Part shown: positions 9,549 through 19,354 of the stretch, one piece after another
Position numbering within the stretch: the stretch's first letter is position 1
Layout: each line of letters opens with the position of its first letter
DNA from: an uncultured Porphyromonadaceae bacterium
GTDB lineage: Bacteria; Bacteroidota; Bacteroidia; Bacteroidales; Muribaculaceae
Length of the DNA: 64,000 nt
Reading direction: 5' to 3'
Assembly (NCBI GenBank): GCA_946553045.1
Contig: CAMNRO010000004.1
Coordinates: 62,001-126,000, forward strand
Made by a program: the position numbers and the translations under genes
The notes under the pieces: model-generated
The model's database searches: none
What the model was told of the DNA's origin: nothing
What the model saw: only the letters and a program-made list of their open reading frames with translations

Positions 9549-12412
9549 AACCAATCGCATTCATAGCCGCTGCCGCATTTTCGGCTCTGGCGGCGACAGC
9601 CCAGATCAACAGCCCCGTAAATTCAGGCGACATGCTCCGCGCCGAGGCATTTTTCGCATCAGGCGACAGCGAGCCGGCCCTCGACCAGCTGCGACGCCTC
9701 GACCCCGAGGCACTGTCGGCCGACGGCGCCTTCGAGGCCGCATGGCTTCGTGCCCGCGCCCTCTTCGCCGACGGCCGGTATAGCAGCGCCCGCACGGCCT
9801 TCGCCGCTTTCTGCGCCGACTATCCCGCCTCGCCTCTGCGCACCCTCGCCCGAAAATATATGGCCGACTGCCTCTTTGCCTCCGGCGACTACGCCAGGGC
9901 TCTCGGCGAATACCTCGGCACGGACACCGACGGCCTCAATGCCGCCCAGGCATCCGAGCTCCACTACCGAGCAGGATTCTGCGCTCTCGAGCAGGGCGAC
10001 ACCGCTCTGGCCCGCGGCGAGTTCGCGCTCGCGGCCACCGGCGGCGAATATGGCTCTGCGGCGCGCTTCCACATGGGGGCAATCGACTATGCCCGCGGCG
10101 AATATGCCTCGGCAAAAGCCCTCCTCAAGCAAGTAGACACATCGAAGGCTCCCGGCGACATGGCCGACTACTACCTCGCCTCCATAGACCTCGCCGACGG
10201 CAACTACGCCCAGGCGGCCGCTACGGCCCGCGCCCTGATGCGGCGCCGTCAGCTCGCTCCCGATGCCGAGGCCCAGATGCACCGCGTGGCGGGCGAAGGT
10301 CTGTACCGCAGCGGCGAGCGCACCGAAGGCCTCCGCGAGCTCCGCACATATATTGCTGCCGTGAGCGACCCTGCGCCCGAAGCCTGCTACCTCGCCGGTC
10401 TGGGCGAATATGAAGACGGTAACTACGCCGAAGCCGTAGACCTGCTCGACAAAGCAACCGCAGCCGACGACCCCGCCGTGGTCCAGTCGGCATATCTATA
10501 CATAGGCCAGGCCCTCCACCACCGCGGCGACAACGACGCCGCAATCCTTGCCTTCGACAAGGCCGTGAAGACCGACGGCCCCGACCGCTCTGTCCGCGAA
10601 GCCGCATACTATAATTATGCCGTCGCCAAATCGGTCGGCGCGCAGGTGCCCTTCGCCTCTTCGGCCGATATTTTCGAGAATTTCCTCCGTCTGTATCCCG
10701 ACGGCACATATTCCGACCGCGTTCGCGGCTATCTCGCCGACGGATACATGGCCGACAAGGACTATGCGCGCGCCCTCGAGCGCCTCGACGGCATCGCCAC
10801 GCCCGGCAAGCGCACCCGTGCCGCCAAGCAGCGCCTGCTCTATCTCCTGGCTGCCGACGAACTCGCCGCCGGACAGCTGTCGTCAGCCCGCCGCCACCTC
10901 GACACGGCCCGAAGCTATGCCGACGCCGACGCGGCCACTGCAGCTGAGATAACTCTGCTCCGCGGACGCCTCGAAGCCGCCGAGGGCAACAACGACCAGG
11001 CCGCCGCGGAATACCGCCGCTATCTCGCCTCGAAAACCTCTAAACCGAATGCGACCGTAGCCCGCTACGGCCTCGGATACGCCCTCATGGCCGAAGCCGA
11101 TTACGACGGCGCCCGCAGCGCCTTCGCCGCCATCGAGAACGACCGAAGCCTCAGCGCGGCCCAGCACGCCGATGTGCTCAACCGCCTGGGCGACATCGTC
11201 TTCGCCAAAACCGATTTCAAAGAGGCCGCCGCACTCTACCGCCGCGCCTACGACGCCGCGCCCGCCTCGGGCGACTATGCCGCCTTCAACGGAGCCCGAA
11301 TGCTCGGCTTCTCGCGCAACTACGAGGGCAAACTAAAGGCCATCGACGCATTCATGACCGAATTCCCGCAGTCGGTCCTCATTCCCGACGCCATGCTCGA
11401 GCGCACGCAGGCGCTCATCAGCCTGGGACGCAACAGCGACGCCGTCGACACCTACCGGCGTCTCACCAAGACCTATGCCGGCACGCCTCAGGGCCGCCGC
11501 GGCTATCTCGAGATGGCCATGACACTGCTCGACATGGGCCGCAAGGACGAGGCCGCAGCCGCTTACCGCGATGTCATATCCAACTATCCGACCTCAGAGG
11601 AAGCCATGCAGGCCTCAGGTCTCCTCAAAAACATATATGCAGCCGACGGACGCGGCGACCAGTACCTCGCCTTCATGCAGAGTGTCGAAAACGCGCCCGC
11701 TGTCAGCGCCGACGATACCGAACGTCTCACATACGAGGCCGCAGCAGCAGCCAACAAGCGCACGGGCGACATCTCGGCTCTCCGAAGCTATCTCGAACGC
11801 TTCCCCGACGCGCCTCACGCTCCCCAGGCCCTGCTCACAGTGGCACGCGCCGAGTATGAGGCCGACCGCATACCCGAAGCCCTCGAACTCTTCAAAAGCC
11901 TCGAGACCAAAGCCTCCGACCCGGCAATCGCAACCGACGCCCGCCTCGGCATAATGCGCTCGGCCCGCGACCTCGGCGACTATGCCCTCGCAGGAAGCAC
12001 CGCCGAAGCCATCATCAACTCGTCGGCAGCGCCGGCGGCACTTTCCGAGGCCGTCTACACCCGTGCTCTGGCTCTCGACGCCGACGGCGACACCGACGCC
12101 GCAATAGAGCTCTGGCAGTCGCAGGCAGCCGATACCAAGAACATATTCGGTGCCAAAAGCGCCTTCCATGCCGCCGAAGCCCTCTTCGAAGCCGGAAAGA
12201 ACGAGCAGGCCCTCGCCGCCGTGCAGGCATTCACCGGCAGCGGCTCGCCTCACGCCTACTGGGTAGCCCGCGGATTCATTCTCCAGAGCGACATCTACCG
12301 CAAGATGGGCAAGGACTTCGAAGCCCGCGAATACCTCGAAGCCCTCCGCGACAACTACCCCGGCACCGAAACCGACATCCTCTCCATGATCGAATCGCGC
12401 CTCTCCGAATAA
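9545..12412 (+). CDS. Tetratricopeptide-repeat protein, exported
   Basis: In-frame ATG at 9545 overlapping the HAD stop; MKPIAFIAAAAFSALAATAQ signal peptide; many TPR-like repeats. The tracked ORF from 8918 is an artefactual N-terminal extension over the HAD gene. Confidence 0.88.
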   Translation: MKPIAFIAAAAFSALAATAQINSPVNSGDMLRAEAFFASGDSEPALDQLRRLDPEALSADGAFEAAWLRARALFADGRYSSARTAFAAFCADYPASPLRTLARKYMADCLFASGDYARALGEYLGTDTDGLNAAQASELHYRAGFCALEQGDTALARGEFALAATGGEYGSAARFHMGAIDYARGEYASAKALLKQVDTSKAPGDMADYYLASIDLADGNYAQAAATARALMRRRQLAPDAEAQMHRVAGEGLYRSGERTEGLRELRTYIAAVSDPAPEACYLAGLGEYEDGNYAEAVDLLDKATAADDPAVVQSAYLYIGQALHHRGDNDAAILAFDKAVKTDGPDRSVREAAYYNYAVAKSVGAQVPFASSADIFENFLRLYPDGTYSDRVRGYLADGYMADKDYARALERLDGIATPGKRTRAAKQRLLYLLAADELAAGQLSSARRHLDTARSYADADAATAAEITLLRGRLEAAEGNNDQAAAEYRRYLASKTSKPNATVARYGLGYALMAEADYDGARSAFAAIENDRSLSAAQHADVLNRLGDIVFAKTDFKEAAALYRRAYDAAPASGDYAAFNGARMLGFSRNYEGKLKAIDAFMTEFPQSVLIPDAMLERTQALISLGRNSDAVDTYRRLTKTYAGTPQGRRGYLEMAMTLLDMGRKDEAAAAYRDVISNYPTSEEAMQASGLLKNIYAADGRGDQYLAFMQSVENAPAVSADDTERLTYEAAAAANKRTGDISALRSYLERFPDAPHAPQALLTVARAEYEADRIPEALELFKSLETKASDPAIATDARLGIMRSARDLGDYALAGSTAEAIINSSAAPAALSEAVYTRALALDADGDTDAAIELWQSQAADTKNIFGAKSAFHAAEALFEAGKNEQALAAVQAFTGSGSPHAYWVARGFILQSDIYRKMGKDFEAREYLEALRDNYPGTETDILSMIESRLSE

Positions 12413-12435
12413 CCTGATACTACATTTATTTGAAT

Positions 12436-14100
12436 ATGAAACGGATATTGAGTATAGCTTTTATATTAGCAGGCGCGGTGGGGGTGAGAGCCCAGCTTAC
12501 GGCCGAAATCGATGTGGAGCGCACTGTGGTGCCGCGCCTCGAGCTTCAGGCGCCTCTGCCGTCGGTGGTGCCGTCGGTCATACCGTCGACCGAAACTCCA
12601 ATGCGCCTGTCGCTGTCGGAATATACCGGCGGGGCGGCCGATTATGTCTCCAGGCCCGGCGGCCTTCTGGGCCCGTCATATACGGGTCTGGCGGGGGCCT
12701 CGCCTTATCGCGGATATGTGTGGGGCGGATATTTTCCGGCCTACAACCTCGGCATAGGCGCCGGCTACCGCTTTATCAAAAACGAACGCACCAGTCTGGG
12801 CGCGGCCCTGCAGTTCGACGGCTCGTCGTATAACGCCCATCTTTCCGACGGCTCCCGCGAAAGCGTGAAAGACAATACCGTAGGCGTGCAGGCCGATTTC
12901 AGCCACAATTTTTCGGATGCAGCCCGTCTTGGCGCCGTCATAGCTTATTCGCATGCCGCCCTCACGGCGCCCACACTGCGCAATACCGAGCAGAACCAGA
13001 GTATCAACGATTTCAACGCCGTCCTGAGCCTCGACGGCCACCGCGACCACTTCGGCTACGGTGTAAAGGCCGATATCGGGCGTTTTTCGCTTGGCGACGA
13101 CATAAAGCTGAGCGATGAAGTACTTGTAGGCGCACCGTCGGAAACCATTTTCGGCCTCAATGCAGCCGTCGGAGGCACTACGGCCGACTCTGTCTTCCGC
13201 TACCGTCTCGAAGCGGGGCTCGACATGAAGCACCGCGGCGGTTGCCAGTGGACAGGCACCGAATTCGCATATGTCGCCAAGGCCAATCCGATGATTGTGA
13301 GCCTCGACCCGACGATAGGCTTTCAGCTGGGCAAACTCGGCATAGACCTCGGCGCGAAGGTAGACATATCGTCGAATCTCGAGGGAAGTTCCTTCCATGT
13401 AGCGCCTCGCGTCAACATAGCATGGACGCCGTCGAGCCGCTTCGCGGTCTTCGCCCGCAGTGATGGTGGAGCCGAGATGACCGACCTGCGCCACATATAC
13501 AACTACTCGCCCTTCGCACCGGGGCTGCTGACATACGACGCCACATTCTCGCCCGTCAACGCACGCGCCGGCTTCGCCATAGGCCCCGTCGGAGGCTTCT
13601 CGGCCGAAATATACGCCCGCTATGCCTCAACGCGCCGCGCTCCGATGCTGGCCGTCATCGGCCAGGAGTTGCCGGCATGCACACTTGCGCCCACAAACAT
13701 CAAGGGCTGGGGTGCCGGCCTCCGATTAGGCTGGAGCTGCCGTGTGGTTTCGGTTTCGGGCATGGCCGAGGTGCTGCAGCACGGCCTTGACCGAGGCTTC
13801 GCCGACAATCCCGACCGCGCCGGAATCCTTGCCGAACTGAGCGCGCAGCTGCGCCCGATGGAGCGCCTGGGGGTAGACGTGTCGTGGAAATTCCGCGGCA
13901 AACGCGCCTACGCCTGCAACGATGAGCTTACGGCCATGCGCAACGTGAGCACTCTCAACCTGGGCGCCGAATACCGCATCGACGAGCGTCTGAGCGCCTT
14001 CCTCCGTTTCGAAAACCTGCTTGCCCGACGCCCCGAAATCCTCCCGGGCCTGACCTCGAACGGTCTCCACGGCCTGGCCGGCGTAGTTTTCAAGTTCTGA
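12436..14100 (+). CDS. Outer-membrane beta-barrel protein (TonB-receptor-like)
   Basis: Signal peptide MKRILSIAFILAGAVGVRAQ, alternating beta strands, terminal ...FLRFENLLARRPEILPGLTSNGLHGLAGVVFKF. Confidence 0.65.
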   Translation: MKRILSIAFILAGAVGVRAQLTAEIDVERTVVPRLELQAPLPSVVPSVIPSTETPMRLSLSEYTGGAADYVSRPGGLLGPSYTGLAGASPYRGYVWGGYFPAYNLGIGAGYRFIKNERTSLGAALQFDGSSYNAHLSDGSRESVKDNTVGVQADFSHNFSDAARLGAVIAYSHAALTAPTLRNTEQNQSINDFNAVLSLDGHRDHFGYGVKADIGRFSLGDDIKLSDEVLVGAPSETIFGLNAAVGGTTADSVFRYRLEAGLDMKHRGGCQWTGTEFAYVAKANPMIVSLDPTIGFQLGKLGIDLGAKVDISSNLEGSSFHVAPRVNIAWTPSSRFAVFARSDGGAEMTDLRHIYNYSPFAPGLLTYDATFSPVNARAGFAIGPVGGFSAEIYARYASTRRAPMLAVIGQELPACTLAPTNIKGWGAGLRLGWSCRVVSVSGMAEVLQHGLDRGFADNPDRAGILAELSAQLRPMERLGVDVSWKFRGKRAYACNDELTAMRNVSTLNLGAEYRIDERLSAFLRFENLLARRPEILPGLTSNGLHGLAGVVFKF

Positions 14101-14126
14101 ACCGGCCGTACGCAAATCCAGCCAAA

Positions 14127-14236
14127 AACCGCCAATGGCGGTTAAATATTCACATAGCCTATGGTTTGGGCGTTCGACAGAACGGCCATACCATAGGTAC
14201 ACGATGCATACACACAAAACAACCGCATAGCGGTTG
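14127..14236. repeat. Composite REP-like palindromic element, copy 1
   Basis: AACCGCC-AAT-GGCGGTT (14127-14143), ATTCACATAG, CCTATGG (14158-14164) TTTGGGCGTTCGACAGAACGGCCATA CCATAGG (14191-14197), then AACCGC-ATA-GCGGTT (14221-14235). Same architecture as 51309-51420. Confidence 0.75.
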
Positions 14237-14281
14237 AATAATCGCCTATGAGGGGGAAATTCTTTTAACCCCGTACAAAAC

Positions 14282-14310
14282 AAAAAAAGCGCTCGAAAGC
14301 GCTTTTTTTA
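14282..14310. terminator. Bidirectional Rho-independent terminator between convergent genes
   Basis: AAAAAAAGCGCT-CGAA-AGCGCTTTTTTT perfect stem with flanking A/T tracts. Confidence 0.85.
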
Positions 14311-14331
14311 TTCTATATTGTCGGTTGTATT

Positions 14332-15072
14332 TCAGTCGCGGACGAGCTCTATGCGGCGCCAGAGGCTGTCGGGCACCATTCGCCAGAGGGCTGTGACCAC
14401 GGCCCAGCGCGAATCGATATAGGCAATGCGCTTGCCGCGGAGCATGGCCGTCTCGAGGCGCGGCGCCACGTAGTCGACGCTCATTTCCATCGGGTAGTTC
14501 TTGTGCACGCCAAGGAGCGGGGTGTCGACAAAGCCGGGTCTGATGTCGGTGACAGAGACATTGACCCTCTGCTGGTGCGCGAGCTGGTCTATGGCCTGGA
14601 GGAATGTCCACTGATAGCGTTTGGAGGCCGAATATGAGGCCGACACGCCGATGCCCTTCATGCCGGCGACCGATGTTATGGCCGCGATGTGGCCGCGGTG
14701 CAGATTGGCGGTGTCGCGGTAGTATTTGTATGCCGCGGTGATTATTCTGGTGAAGCCTTTCACGTTGACATCGATGGTCTCGTCGTCGCGCACATTGTCG
14801 AGAGCGGGGTTGAACCAGCCGCAACCGGCGGCATAGAGCAGATAGTCCATGCCGTCGATGAGCTCGATAAGATTATAGAACTTCTCGACAGCGTCGGGGG
14901 CGGCCACATCGATTGCCATATACTCAACCCGGTCGGGGTAGAGAGCTTTTATCTCCTTGAGGCGGTCTTCGCGGCGGGCGGCAATTCCTACACGCCAGCC
15001 CAAACGGGCGAAGTCGGTGGCAACACGCATGCCCATGCCCGACGAGGCTCCTATTATAATAATCTTCTTCAT
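14332..15072 (-). CDS. SDR family NAD(P)-dependent oxidoreductase
   Basis: MKKIIIIGASSGMGMRVATDFARLGWRVGIAARREDRL (Rossmann GxxxGxG), SYSASKRYQW (YxxxK). Confidence 0.9.
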   Translation of the reverse strand: MKKIIIIGASSGMGMRVATDFARLGWRVGIAARREDRLKEIKALYPDRVEYMAIDVAAPDAVEKFYNLIELIDGMDYLLYAAGCGWFNPALDNVRDDETIDVNVKGFTRIITAAYKYYRDTANLHRGHIAAITSVAGMKGIGVSASYSASKRYQWTFLQAIDQLAHQQRVNVSVTDIRPGFVDTPLLGVHKNYPMEMSVDYVAPRLETAMLRGKRIAYIDSRWAVVTALWRMVPDSLWRRIELVRD

Positions 15073-15081
15073 AATATCATT

Positions 15082-16008
15082 TTAGGGAGGTGGGAGAAGG
15101 CCTTCCACTTCATTGTCTGAATTAATAACGGCCTCTTCGGCTTTCTTGTTCAGATGAGAGAGAGGGAGAGTATATGAAATGGAGAAACTGCCTGTGATTG
15201 AGCTTCCGCGCGTGCCATAGCCGGGAATATACCACGGATCGCCATATCGGCCCTTGCTCGAATGAATGAGGGTGTGATACTTGAACTCCCAGCCGGCCGA
15301 AATCGGGCCCCATATCTTCACACGCAGGCCCAGGCCGAACTCGAGCCAGCCGGCGGTGGCGTTCTGCGACGGGATATTGAATTTCGATGTCTCGCCCCAG
15401 TATCCCGAATCGAGCACGACGTCGTCGACGGCGAAGCTGAAAGGCGAAAAGCCGTAGCGCACGCCGGCATAGAGCTGATAGTCGGGGTTGGAGTTGAAGA
15501 GGAAATTATAGTTTGCGCCTATCTTGAAAAAGACACTCAGCGGCGACTTGTAGCGATAATTGTTGTTCGGGCCCTCGTGCGAGGCAGCTCCGAGTCCGAC
15601 CTCCACAAAGGGCTTGTAGCGGTTGTGGAGCGACAGTTCGGCCCATGCCGAGGCCAAGCCGTAGTCCTGTCCGAAAATGCGCATGACAGGGTCCCAGATA
15701 TTGAGGCCCACACTGGCGGCATGGAACAGCGGCTGCTCCATCTTGGGCACAATATTCTTGAGGGCGGTAGAATCGGTCCACTCTTCGCCGGTAATGGTAT
15801 CGACGTAGATTATCTTGCCGCGGTCGTCTGTATATGGCACCGACTGGGCGCGGCGCTTGGCGTTTATGCGGGCAGTGTCGGCAGCCGTCTCGTTGACAGG
15901 CTGCGTCTCGGTTGCCGGAGTGTTGAGCGGCGTTATGCGGCGCTTGCGGTCCTGCCCCCAGAGCGAGAGCACCCCCAGCAGGGCTATGACGGCTATGATT
16001 TTTCTCAT
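15082..16008 (-). CDS. Bacteroidota outer-membrane protein (DUF6048-like)
   Basis: MRKIIAVIALLGVLSLWGQ signal; beta-barrel pattern; adjacent to the DUF6452-like gene, a pairing I recall in Bacteroidota. Confidence 0.6.
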   Translation of the reverse strand: MRKIIAVIALLGVLSLWGQDRKRRITPLNTPATETQPVNETAADTARINAKRRAQSVPYTDDRGKIIYVDTITGEEWTDSTALKNIVPKMEQPLFHAASVGLNIWDPVMRIFGQDYGLASAWAELSLHNRYKPFVEVGLGAASHEGPNNNYRYKSPLSVFFKIGANYNFLFNSNPDYQLYAGVRYGFSPFSFAVDDVVLDSGYWGETSKFNIPSQNATAGWLEFGLGLRVKIWGPISAGWEFKYHTLIHSSKGRYGDPWYIPGYGTRGSSITGSFSISYTLPLSHLNKKAEEAVINSDNEVEGLLPPP

Positions 16009-16508
16009 TGCTCAGGCTCCTCCGTTTCCGCGGTTCTGAAATAAATGTATATGCGTGTTGCCTCCACATTGGTGATGAGCGAATCGGCCACTACCACAGA
16101 GTCGATGATATGCGTGGTAGTGCTCACGCTCTGAATCATGTAGCGGTACATGGCGCCGCACTCTTCGGAGGCGAAATAGGGTATCGACTCGTAGCCGAAG
16201 GTCACGGTATCGTTGAGCGCAGGGTCGTCGAGGCCTTCCTGGGTGTAGTGGAAGCACCAGGCGGTCGACTGGGCCGTGGAGCGCATCGGAAGATATACCT
16301 GCGAGACCGAGCCCGACGCGATGGCCGAGTCGGCGGGAGCGCCGACACCGCTTATGCGGATTCCCTGCACGGAGATGTCGTCGCCGGTGGCGCTTGAGCG
16401 GAATCCGGCCAGCGGAATGGCACTCTGATTGTCGAGGCAGCCGGCGGTGTTGCAGGATGCCACGGCAAGCGCTGTGAGGACAAATAATATTAAAGCGGAT
16501 TTTTTCAA
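16005..16508 (-). CDS. Putative lipoprotein (DUF6452-like)
   Basis: TTG start at 16508 gives (M)KKSALILFVLTALAVASCNTAGCLDNQSAIPLAGF; lipobox ASC; 4-bp overlap with the nitroreductase stop. The tracked ORF to 16907 is an upstream over-extension. Confidence 0.6.
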   Translation of the reverse strand: MKKSALILFVLTALAVASCNTAGCLDNQSAIPLAGFRSSATGDDISVQGIRISGVGAPADSAIASGSVSQVYLPMRSTAQSTAWCFHYTQEGLDDPALNDTVTFGYESIPYFASEECGAMYRYMIQSVSTTTHIIDSVVVADSLITNVEATRIYIYFRTAETEEPEQ

Positions 16509-17020
16509 CGCTCGATGAGTATTTCTTCGGTTGGTTTGCGTTTCTTTTCGGGAGCGACGACGCCGTCTGCCGGGTAGCCCACAGGCAGTATCACCACCGG
16601 CACGGTGCCATGAGGCAGGGCCAGGTCTACGGTGAGGCGCGCAGGGTCGAAGTGGCATATCCAGCAAGTGCCGAGGCCCATTTCGGCAGCGGCAAGGCAG
16701 ATATGCTCGGTGGCGATGGCGATGTCGACATCGGAGTGATTCTTGCCGTCGTGCGGGCGCACCCACGCCTCTGTCGGCACGGCACACACCACGATATAGT
16801 ATGGAGCCGTCTCGACCCATTCGCGGGGATAGGCGGCAGCCACAGCCTTGCGGCCGGCCTCGTCGCCCGGCCGTATCACGGCAAAGCGCCACGGCTGGCG
16901 GTTGCATGCGCTCGGAGCGAGGCGAGCGGCCTCGATAAGAGCAGCTATCTGATCTTCCGAAGGAATGCGGTCAGCAGAATATGAGCGGCAGGAGAAACGC
17001 TCAGAAATGACTTTCATCAT
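16505..17020 (-). CDS. Nitroreductase family protein
   Basis: MMKVISERFSCRSYSADRIPSEDQIAALIEAARLAPSACNRQPWRFAVI; AAEMGLGTCWI. Confidence 0.92.
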   Translation of the reverse strand: MMKVISERFSCRSYSADRIPSEDQIAALIEAARLAPSACNRQPWRFAVIRPGDEAGRKAVAAAYPREWVETAPYYIVVCAVPTEAWVRPHDGKNHSDVDIAIATEHICLAAAEMGLGTCWICHFDPARLTVDLALPHGTVPVVILPVGYPADGVVAPEKKRKPTEEILIER

Positions 17021-17061
17021 TTTCTTAATGAAGAATTAATAATTAATAATGAAGAATTAAT

Positions 17062-17125
17062 AGCCCGTCAGCCCAGCAGCCCGTCAGCCCAGCAGCCCGT
17101 CAGCCCAGCAGCCCGTCAGCCCGTC
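17062..17125. repeat. Tandem repeat, 16-bp unit AGCCCGTCAGCCCAGC x3 plus two 8-bp half units
   Basis: Exact units at 17062-17077, 17078-17093, 17094-17109, then AGCCCGTC at 17110-17117 and 17118-17125. Confidence 0.95.
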
Positions 17126-17136
17126 AGCTCAATAGC

Positions 17137-18090
17137 TCAAATGGTTTCTTCGATTTCGTAGTCGTTGCGCTTGGGCGAGTTGCGGACCACGAGTTCGCCG
17201 ACGAAACCGGCCAGGAAGAGCTGGCTTCCCATGAGCATAAGCACCAGAGCGAGATAGAAATAGGGCGAGTCGGTCACCAGAATATATGGTGCGCCGGTGT
17301 GCATGTGCCATAGCTTCATGCCGCCAACTACAGCGACCGATATGAAACCGAGAAGGAACATGAGGCTACCCAACAGGCCGAACAGATGCATCGGCTTCTT
17401 GCCGAACTTGCCCGTGAACCAGAGGGTTGCGAGGTCGAGATAGCCGTTGACAAAACGGTCGAGGCCGAATTTGGTCTTGCCATACTTGCGGGCGCGGTGC
17501 TGCACCACCTTTTCGCCGATTCGATGGAAACCGGCCAGTTTGGCAAGGTAGGGAATATAGCGGTGCATGTCGCCATATACCTCGATATGCTTCACCACGG
17601 CCTTGCGGTAGGCCTTGAGGCCGCAGTTGAAATCGTGGAGATTCTTAATGCCGCTCACCTTGCGGGCCGTGGCGTTGAAAAGCTTGGTCGGAATAGTCTT
17701 CGACAGAGGGTCGTAGCGCTTCTTCTTGAAGCCCGACACAAGGTCGTAGCCCTCCTCGCGTATCATGCGGTAGAGCTCGGGGATTTCGTCGGGGCTGTCC
17801 TGAAGGTCGGCGTCCATGGTAATCACCACCTCGCCCTGCGCCAGGCCGAAGCCGGTGTTGAGCGCGGGGCTCTTGCCGTAGTTGCGGCGGAACGACACCC
17901 CGCGCACATGCCCGGGGTCGGCCTCGCGAAGCCGCCTGATGACCTCCCACGACTCGTCGGTAGAGCCGTCGTTCACAAAAATAATCTCGTAGCTGAAACC
18001 GTTGGCGCTCATCACGCGCCCTATCCACGCCGCCAGCTCGGGCAGCGATTCGGCTTCATTATAAAGAGGTACGACTACAGATATATCCAT
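17137..18090 (-). CDS. Glycosyltransferase family 2 (polyprenyl-phosphate sugar transferase-like)
   Basis: MDISVVVPLYNEAESLPELAAWIGRVM, FVNDGSTDESW, ITMDADLQDSPDEIPEL; two C-terminal TM helices. Confidence 0.93.
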   Translation of the reverse strand: MDISVVVPLYNEAESLPELAAWIGRVMSANGFSYEIIFVNDGSTDESWEVIRRLREADPGHVRGVSFRRNYGKSPALNTGFGLAQGEVVITMDADLQDSPDEIPELYRMIREEGYDLVSGFKKKRYDPLSKTIPTKLFNATARKVSGIKNLHDFNCGLKAYRKAVVKHIEVYGDMHRYIPYLAKLAGFHRIGEKVVQHRARKYGKTKFGLDRFVNGYLDLATLWFTGKFGKKPMHLFGLLGSLMFLLGFISVAVVGGMKLWHMHTGAPYILVTDSPYFYLALVLMLMGSQLFLAGFVGELVVRNSPKRNDYEIEETI

Positions 18091-18093
18091 CTT

Positions 18094-18690
18094 TTATCGG
18101 GGTGTTTGCGAGCCGCCGTGCATGCGCTGCCAGCGTTCGCGGCGCGCTGTCGAGAGATAGCGCGTATAAAGAATTACTGCATCTACGAAACCGATTATGG
18201 CGCCGCAGAAAACATTGAAAACAATCAGACCCGAAGCCGTGTCGAGCGCCGAAGGCACACCGTTGAGGCTCCGCATATTTTTGAGATGACCGGCCCACAG
18301 TTCGCCCTGCGGAGTGCCCATCGCCTCGAACGTGTCTATCGAAAACTGTATCTGCGAAGCTATGAAACCCGGCGCCACGAAGCGCAGCAGCACATACACC
18401 GCCACCGTCTGAAGCAGCGACCCGAGCATAAACGACATCAGCGCCTGCGACCACAGTTCTGGCAGCGAGAGCGTGAAGCCCGTCTCGGCATGATGGCTCC
18501 GCATGAGCTTATAGACATAAAAAGGCAGATAGATGCTTCCGGCCCACACCAGCAGAGTGGCCAGGCCGAACGAAGCGCTAAGACCGGTGAACACGGCCAG
18601 CAGGATAAGGTAGAGGCCGAGTATGGCGCCGTTTTCGGCAGCCACTGTGACGATGGCCCTCGGAGGCCGTATATGCTGCATGTTGTCCAT
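18094..18690 (-). CDS. DUF4199-like membrane protein
   Basis: Multi-TM protein directly upstream of the GT2 gene, a common Bacteroidota pairing. Confidence 0.7.
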   Translation of the reverse strand: MDNMQHIRPPRAIVTVAAENGAILGLYLILLAVFTGLSASFGLATLLVWAGSIYLPFYVYKLMRSHHAETGFTLSLPELWSQALMSFMLGSLLQTVAVYVLLRFVAPGFIASQIQFSIDTFEAMGTPQGELWAGHLKNMRSLNGVPSALDTASGLIVFNVFCGAIIGFVDAVILYTRYLSTARRERWQRMHGGSQTPR

Positions 18691-18870
18691 CAGATTCTTC
18701 TTTGACCCACAAAATTAGCAAAAAAAACGTGTAGTCACAAAGTTATTGCTCAATCACACGCTTTTTCCGAAATATGGCCCAAATATGCCACACAACATGC
18801 CGCATTTCTTGCACACACGGAAAAATAGCCCTATCTTGCAGCCCTAAACCATAATTCCAATTTACAAACC

Positions 18871-18939
18871 ATGAAAATCTCATTCTTCGCATTCCGATTT
18901 TGCACTTTTCACAAACTACAATCTACAACAAGCATATAA
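18871..18939 (+). other. 22-codon ORF, candidate gene remnant
   Basis: MKISFFAFRFCTFHKLQSTTSI* with hydrophobic start. Confidence 0.25.
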
Positions 18940-18973
18940 GTTTCTGGGATTTTATTCCGTTCCTTTAGTCATC

Positions 18974-19354
18974 ATGAAACGATATGGTATAATATTAGTA
19001 GGCATAATGGTGTTTATGTCCACACTTTCTACGACTTGCTTTGATGATTATGAAAGCAAGTCTATCGACATCACTATTATCAATGATTCTGACAAAGATA
19101 TATATTGCACTTATTATTTTATTATAGATGGGTACATAAGCAACTCTCCAATAATGCACCCATGCGATACATTAGAAGACCATGTATTTATCCAATCCGA
19201 TACTCAATGGGATAAGAATTATATTAATTTTCTTTTCCATGAGGAATTGAATCAAGCAGATATTGAGAACTTTACAGGCTATAGTCAGTGCTATAACCTG
19301 ATAGAACTTCAAGAAATGGAATGGACTGTAATTTATAGAGGCGATGAGAATTAA
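18974..19354 (+). CDS. Small putative lipoprotein, paralog of the next gene
   Basis: MKRYGIILVGIMVFMSTLSTTCFDDYE; C-terminal YNLIELQEMEWTVIYRGDEN matches YNLEELRAMDWTIVYDGNME of the next ORF. Confidence 0.6.
   Translation: MKRYGIILVGIMVFMSTLSTTCFDDYESKSIDITIINDSDKDIYCTYYFIIDGYISNSPIMHPCDTLEDHVFIQSDTQWDKNYINFLFHEELNQADIENFTGYSQCYNLIELQEMEWTVIYRGDEN

Noticed and set aside
16509-16907. N-terminal extension of the DUF6452-like ORF over the nitroreductase gene
   Set aside because: Arg-rich frame-shifted translation; TTG at 16508 followed by a signal peptide is preferred.
17062-17125. Possible CRISPR array
   Set aside because: Units are contiguous 16-bp tandem repeats with no unique spacers and no cas genes nearby.
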